Shown here: positions 60,338 through 64,000 of the stretch, piece by piece
Position numbering within the stretch: the first letter of the stretch is position 1
Layout of the letters: each line of letters starts with the position of its first letter
Source: Lichenicoccus sp965277665
Lineage (GTDB): Bacteria; Pseudomonadota; Alphaproteobacteria; Acetobacterales; Acetobacteraceae
NCBI RefSeq assembly: GCF_965277665.1
Contig: NZ_OZ255835.1
Span: 2,604,001-2,668,000 of the forward strand
DNA: 64,000 nt
Reading direction: 5' to 3'
The notes under the pieces: generated by a model
Told to the model about the DNA's origin: nothing
Databases searched by the model: none
Seen by the model: the letters and a program-made list of their open reading frames with translations, nothing else
Program-made: the position numbers and the translations under genes

Positions 60338-61336
60338 TCAGAGCCCGGCGAGTTGCCGCAGGTCCGCTTCCGGCCGGGCGCCGTAATGCGAGATGATCTC
60401 GGCTGCGGCGACCGAGCCGACGCGGCCGCATTCGGCGAGCGTCCGCCCCTGCGTCAAGGCGGTGAGGAACCCGGCGGCATACGCGTCGCCGGCCCCGGTG
60501 GTATCGACCACCCTGGTCGGCACTGCCGCAATGCGCACCCGCTCGTCGCCGCGCACGACAAGGCTGCCATGCTCGGACCGGGTCAGTACCGCGAGCGCCA
60601 CGTCGGCCGACGCATGCCGGGCCGCCGCCTCGAAGTCGGCGGTCTCGTACAGCGACAGGATCTCCTGCTCGTTGGCGAACAGGATATCGACGCCACCCGC
60701 CACCAGCGCGCGGAAGGCACTGCGGTGGCGCCCGACGCAGAACGGGTCGGACAGGGTCAGCGCCACGTGGCGGCCGGCCGCGTGCGCGATCTCGGCGGCG
60801 CGCCGGAACGCACGCTGCGCCTGGGGCGGGTCGAACAGGTAGCCTTCGAGATAGGTGACGCGCGCGCCCGCGATCGCCTCGGCCAGCACGTCGGCCTCGG
60901 CGAACGCGGTGCAGGCGCCCAGATAGGTGTTCATCGTACGCTGGCCATCCGGCGTCACCAGGATGACGCAGAGCGCCGTGTCGCGATCGCCGCGTGTCGC
61001 CTCGCTCAGCGGGGCGGAGGGGAACGCGATCCCGGCCGCCTCGATGTCGAGCCGGAACACCCGGCCGGCCTCGTCGTCGGCGACCTTGCCGAGATAGGCC
61101 ACGCGGGCGCCGAGTGCCGCCGCCACCACGCAGGTGTTGGCCGCCGAGCCGCCGCCGGTGCGCGCAACCGGATTGACCAGCGCCGTGAGTTCGGCCGCCC
61201 GGATTGCGTCGATCAGCGACATGCTGGCCGGCACCATGCCCTGCTGCTCGGGGAAGCCGGCCGGTACCGGGGCCAGCACGTCCACGATCGCATTGCCGAT
61301 ACCGGTGATATCGAAAGCTGCTTCGGCGAAATGCAT
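60338..61336 (-). CDS. PfkB family carbohydrate/adenosine kinase
   Basis: A 332-residue ribokinase-fold kinase. N-terminal GIGNAIVDVLAPVP, then the GG switch TGGGSAANTCVVAAALGARV. Catalytic site: VVDTTGAGDAYAAGFLTALT, with Asp as base and the anion hole GAGD. Many alphaproteobacterial members of this length are called adenosine kinases, but ribokinase-like sugars are possible. ATG 61336. Stop is 24 bp before the 24-bp repeat array; the bactofilin gene is divergent. Confidence 0.9.
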   Translation of the reverse strand: MHFAEAAFDITGIGNAIVDVLAPVPAGFPEQQGMVPASMSLIDAIRAAELTALVNPVARTGGGSAANTCVVAAALGARVAYLGKVADDEAGRVFRLDIEAAGIAFPSAPLSEATRGDRDTALCVILVTPDGQRTMNTYLGACTAFAEADVLAEAIAGARVTYLEGYLFDPPQAQRAFRRAAEIAHAAGRHVALTLSDPFCVGRHRSAFRALVAGGVDILFANEQEILSLYETADFEAAARHASADVALAVLTRSEHGSLVVRGDERVRIAAVPTRVVDTTGAGDAYAAGFLTALTQGRTLAECGRVGSVAAAEIISHYGARPEADLRQLAGL

Positions 61337-61365
61337 CGGTGGGTCCCGGCTTGGCGATCAGGCTG

Positions 61366-61399
61366 CTGCGCGTATCACCCGGCTGCGCGTATCACCGGG
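61366..61399. repeat. Two 17-bp direct repeats between the kinase and bactofilin genes
   Basis: CTGCGCGTATCACCCGG at 61366-61382 is followed by CTGCGCGTATCACCGGG at 61383-61399. Lies 29 bp upstream of the kinase start and about 96 bp before the bactofilin start, so it could be a paired protein-binding site or simple slippage. Confidence 0.75.
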
Positions 61400-61495
61400 A
61401 CCGCCGCACCGGCAAGCGCCGGCCGGAAGCTTGTCGTTGCAACGCTACCACTTGCGCGTGTAGAGCGGTCGCAACGAACGATCGGGACAGGAACA

Positions 61496-62344
61496 GTGTT
61501 CAAGCGACGCAAGCCAGACGATCCGCCTCCCGGAACCGGACCGGTGGCGACCGTCGTGCCGGCGTCCGGCACCGGCGGCCGCGACTTCGGCGCCGGTCTC
61601 GGCATGCCACCCTACCGGCCGGCGCCCCAGACTCCGGCCCCCCAGACGCCGGGGGGCGACTCCGGTGCGCCGGCGCCGGGCGTGCTGGATCCACCGAGCC
61701 GTCCGCTCCCGGCAACCCGCCCGCTTCCCCCAGCCCAACAGGAGGCCCAAACCATGGGTCGTGCTCCCTTCTCGACGCCACCACTGCCAGCGGCGCCGCC
61801 CGCGCCGCGTCCAGGCCTCGGGTCCGGCGGTGGCTTCGGGGCTTCCACGACCCTGCAACCGAACAGCGGCCAGCGGCCACGCGAGGCGGTCGAGAAGCGC
61901 ACGCTGGTGGTGGGTCGCGGGATTAGCGTCCAGGGCACGGTGCAGGATGCCGAGCGGCTCGTGGTCGAGGGCACCGTCGAGGCGAGCATGATCGCGGCGA
62001 TCGAGCTGCATGTGGCGCCGGGCGGCATGTTCCGCGGCTCTGCCCAGGTGCAGGATGCCGAGGTCGCCGGCACGGTGGATGGCACCCTGACCGCGACCGG
62101 CACCCTGACCATCCGCCCGACCGGCCGGGTGATCGGGAGTGCGAAGTGCGGCTCGCTGACCGTCGAGCCCGGCGGCCAGGTGACCGGCCAGTTCGAGACC
62201 AGCTTCGGCCAGGATGCCGCCAAGGCGCCGTTGGCGGGCGGGCTGGACCAGGGCGCCGACCCGGTGTCGCCGGCCCCGGTGCTGCCCCAGGCTGTGCATC
62301 CTGCGGTGCATCCGAAGGAGAGCGGCACCGCCTCGCTGGGCTGA
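61496..62344 (+). CDS. Bactofilin family polymer-forming protein
   Basis: A 282-residue bactofilin. The first about 130 residues are Pro/Gly-rich and disordered. The central bactofilin beta-helix starts at KRTLVVGRGISVQGTVQDAE and runs through VEASMIAAIELHVAPGGMFR, ADVAGTVDGTLT-type turns and GRVIGSAKCGSLTVEPGGQV. Such filaments act in cell shape and polarity. GTG 61496 follows ACAGGAAC, and the frame is open far upstream only because it shadows the kinase gene. The convergent gcrA stop is 4 bp away. Confidence 0.88.
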   Translation: MFKRRKPDDPPPGTGPVATVVPASGTGGRDFGAGLGMPPYRPAPQTPAPQTPGGDSGAPAPGVLDPPSRPLPATRPLPPAQQEAQTMGRAPFSTPPLPAAPPAPRPGLGSGGGFGASTTLQPNSGQRPREAVEKRTLVVGRGISVQGTVQDAERLVVEGTVEASMIAAIELHVAPGGMFRGSAQVQDAEVAGTVDGTLTATGTLTIRPTGRVIGSAKCGSLTVEPGGQVTGQFETSFGQDAAKAPLAGGLDQGADPVSPAPVLPQAVHPAVHPKESGTASLG

Positions 62345-62348
62345 GCAG

Positions 62349-63008
62349 TCAGGCGGTATCGCGGCGGTCGCGCAGCTTCACGTAGGCGAGCTGGGCATGC
62401 TCGGTGCAGTACGGCTTGCCCGGGATCGGATCGCCGCCGCAGAACCGGAACTGCTTGGTGCCGGGCTCGCCGAGCGGCCAGCAGCAGGCGAGCCCGCGTC
62501 GTCGCGGCTCGGACCGGCCGAGGGAGCGATAGCCGCCGGTGTCGTTGTCCGCGCCAGAATCACGTGTGTGGCCGCGTGTGTGATCGCGTGCGTGCTCGCG
62601 TGCATCCGGCGCCGACACCGGCCGGCGCATCGGGGTGACGTTGCAGCGGTTCCCTGGAGAGCGGCTTGCCACCGGCTCGTTCGGGAGCCCGGAATAGCCT
62701 CGCGCCGCGGTGCGAGCCGCGTCCGGGACCAGCCGCACCGGCGCACCAGCCGGCGGCGCCGGCCGCGCGGCGGCGCGGATCGATGCCGACGGACGTGCCG
62801 CATGCGAGCCCCTGCCCGCAACCGAGCCGCCCGGAGCACTCACCAGCCCCTTGCGGATCGGCGATGGCCGCGGCGGCAAGATGAGACGATGCGCCTTGCC
62901 GACCACGGCGTTCTTGGTGATGGACATTCGCCGGCCGATCTCGGCGGTGGAATGCCCCTCCTGCCAGAGACTGCGCAAACGGGAGATCGTCTCCTCGTTC
63001 CATTCCAT
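62349..63008 (-). CDS. gcrA: GcrA cell cycle regulator
   Basis: A 219-residue GcrA, an alphaproteobacterial factor that joins sigma70 RNA polymerase and acts at promoters with methylated GANTC. N-terminal HTH: WNEETISRLRSLWQEGHSTA, EIGRRMSITKNAVVGKAHRL. C-terminal: FRFCGGDPIPGKPYCTEHAQ, the sigma-binding part with its Cys and His. The middle is a disordered Ala/Pro/Arg linker, longer than in Caulobacter. ATG 63008. A perfect DnaA box lies about 112 bp upstream. Confidence 0.95.
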   Translation of the reverse strand: MEWNEETISRLRSLWQEGHSTAEIGRRMSITKNAVVGKAHRLILPPRPSPIRKGLVSAPGGSVAGRGSHAARPSASIRAAARPAPPAGAPVRLVPDAARTAARGYSGLPNEPVASRSPGNRCNVTPMRRPVSAPDAREHARDHTRGHTRDSGADNDTGGYRSLGRSEPRRRGLACCWPLGEPGTKQFRFCGGDPIPGKPYCTEHAQLAYVKLRDRRDTA

Positions 63009-63093
63009 CGCCCGGCTCCTCCTGGATAGGAGATCCGACGATAGGGCAAAAAATCCGCGATCTCAACGAACCAACCACAAAATCTTGTGGACA

Positions 63094-63098
63094 GAATC
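63094..63098. promoter_or_regulatory. GANTC (CcrM methylation) site upstream of gcrA
   Basis: GAATC lies 86 bp before the gcrA start, between the DnaA box and the gene. CcrM methylates GANTC, and GcrA itself reads methylated GANTC, so feedback is possible. A five-base motif also arises by chance. Confidence 0.4.
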
Positions 63099-63119
63099 GA
63101 GGGGAACCCCCACCAGTCG

Positions 63120-63128
63120 TGTGGATAA
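63120..63128 (-). promoter_or_regulatory. DnaA box upstream of gcrA
   Basis: TTATCCACA on the minus strand is a perfect DnaA box. A weaker one (CTGTCCACA, two mismatches) lies about 30 bp nearer the gene. DnaA is known to control gcrA in Caulobacter, and the AT-rich TATATTTTAACGATAAT next to it could be the promoter core. Confidence 0.7.
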
Positions 63129-63232
63129 CTATATTTTAACGATAATCTATCTGGCGTTTCAGACAACCAGAGCCGGGGCCGCCGATCACCCGGAAATTCC
63201 TCGATTCGGCTGCGACTCGGAGTGCAACACGG

Positions 63233-64000
63233 TCAATCCGGTGTCCGCAGCAGCCTGATCCGCTTGCCATCCACGCCCAGCGACACCAACCCGCCCTTGA
63301 GGGCCAGCGCGTCGTCGCCGAAGACCGTGCGGCGCCAGCCCTGCAGCGCCGGGATGTCCGGCGCCTCCTCCGCCGCCAGCCGGTCGATCTCCTCGGAGGA
63401 GGCCAGCAGCCGCGGCGCGACGTCGTGCTGTTCCGCCTTGGCCGCCAGCAGCACCTTGAGCAGCGACACCAGCGCCGGCGACGGGCGCGGCCCGTCCCGG
63501 CGCGCCACGGTCGGCAGGCCGGCCTCCGGCTCCCCCCGCGCGGCCTCGATGGCCGCCAGCAGCCCGGTGCCGGCCCGGCCCTCGGCAAAGCCCCGGCTGA
63601 CGCCCCGTATGCGTGTCAGCGCCTCGATGTCGCGCGGCGCGGTGGCCGCGATCTCCAACAGACTCTCGTCCTTGAGCAGGCGCGAGCGCGGGATGTTGAC
63701 CCGCTGCGCCTCGCGGTCGCGCCAGGCGGTGATCGCGCGCAGCGCGCCCAGCATGCGCCGGTTGCCGGTGCGCGGCCGCAGCCGTTCCCACAGCGTCTCG
63801 GGATCGGGGCGGAAGGTCTGCGGATCGCCCAGCACCGCCATCTCCTGCGCCACCCATTCAAGCCGCCCCTCGCGCACCAGGCGGGCGCGCAGCGCCTCGT
63901 AAACGTCGCGCAGCCAGGTCACGTCGGCGGCGGCATAGGCGACCTGTGCCGGTGACAACGGGCGCGCCGACCAGTCGCTGAAGCGGTGCGCCTTGTCGAT
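63233..64000 (-). CDS. rnd: Ribonuclease D, 3' part
   Basis: C-terminal part of RNase D, a 3'-5' exoribonuclease that trims tRNA ends. The last exonuclease motif is visible: LSPAQVAYAAADVTWLRDVY with Tyr and Asp. The HRDC domain follows (AWRDREAQRVNIPRSRLLKD, ALTRIRGVSRGFAEGRAGTG). The frame runs to the window edge (IDKAHRFSDWSARP), so the start lies outside. It is on the same strand as gcrA, 224 bp upstream of it. Confidence 0.92.
   Translation of the reverse strand: MDKAHRFSDWSARPLSPAQVAYAAADVTWLRDVYEALRARLVREGRLEWVAQEMAVLGDPQTFRPDPETLWERLRPRTGNRRMLGALRAITAWRDREAQRVNIPRSRLLKDESLLEIAATAPRDIEALTRIRGVSRGFAEGRAGTGLLAAIEAARGEPEAGLPTVARRDGPRPSPALVSLLKVLLAAKAEQHDVAPRLLASSEEIDRLAAEEAPDIPALQGWRRTVFGDDALALKGGLVSLGVDGKRIRLLRTPD

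Noticed and set aside
60353..61495. Upstream extension of the bactofilin frame through the kinase gene
   Set aside because: The extension is antisense to the PfkB kinase. The GTG at 61496 with its own ribosome site is the sensible start.

Overview
The window is high-GC, densely packed DNA that looks like the chromosome of an alphaproteobacterium, most likely a member of the Acetobacteraceae. This is inferred from the GcrA cell-cycle regulator with a DnaA box upstream, the alphaproteobacterial tsaE-nucleotidyltransferase-addB-addA-trxA block, a hopanoid side-chain cluster that includes dxs, and a bactofilin. No rRNA, tRNA or CRISPR array was seen.

Layout. 1-6.4 kb: SDR 3' end, ispE with a TPR protein, a variant family-4 uracil-DNA glycosylase and a lytic transglycosylase. 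6.5-11.1 kb: a complete CUT2-type sugar ABC importer (binding protein, two-domain ATPase, two permeases) with overlapping or nearly abutting genes. 11.1-12.5 kb: a palindromic repeat, a DUF4864 protein, and a channel-like membrane protein whose K+ filter GYGD reads GNSG. 12.6-15.8 kb: two methyltransferases and a DUF2142 membrane protein. 15.9-18.4 kb: a patchwork of gene fragments (dioxygenase, channel, IS66, IS3, S53 peptidase) around one intact cupin gene. 18.4-24.5 kb: orphan sugar-binding protein, chemoreceptor, phytanoyl-CoA dioxygenase-like protein, GNAT protein and a CBS-domain membrane protein. 24.6-32.6 kb: divergent hopanoid genes hpnH and dxs-hpnM-hpnI-hpnJ-hpnK. 32.7-39.0 kb: aldo/keto reductase, then an exported phosphoesterase with a TonB receptor, TonB, ExbB and ExbD. 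39.0-48.0 kb: an antiporter remnant, a second palindromic repeat, trxA, addA, addB, a MurU-like nucleotidyltransferase and tsaE. 48.1-51.6 kb: ferredoxin-NADP reductase, alr and dadA. 51.8-53.7 kb: an IS5-type element with an IS630-type element inserted in its terminal CTAG. 53.8-64 kb: OmpA-like porin, HPF/cold-shock fusion, AmpG-like transporter, His-rich secreted protein, typA, PfkB kinase, bactofilin, gcrA and the rnd 3' part.

How the genes work together. dxs and ispE feed the MEP isoprenoid pathway. hpnH adds the adenosyl side chain to the hopane skeleton, and hpnI, hpnK and hpnJ are the glycosylation, deacetylation and ring-contraction steps leading to cyclitol-ether hopanoids. The phosphoesterase-TonB receptor-TonB-ExbBD set looks like a self-contained outer-membrane uptake unit. 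AmpG-like transport, the MurU-like enzyme, the lytic transglycosylase and alr point to cell-wall turnover.

The most unusual material is non-coding or decayed. There are two separate families of structured intergenic repeats with paired base changes between copies, a second copy of the channel gene interrupted by an insertion flanked by an 8-bp duplication, and a candidate operator between hpnH and dxs. The non-canonical channel filter and the phosphoesterase/TonB locus are the best candidates for unrecognised function.
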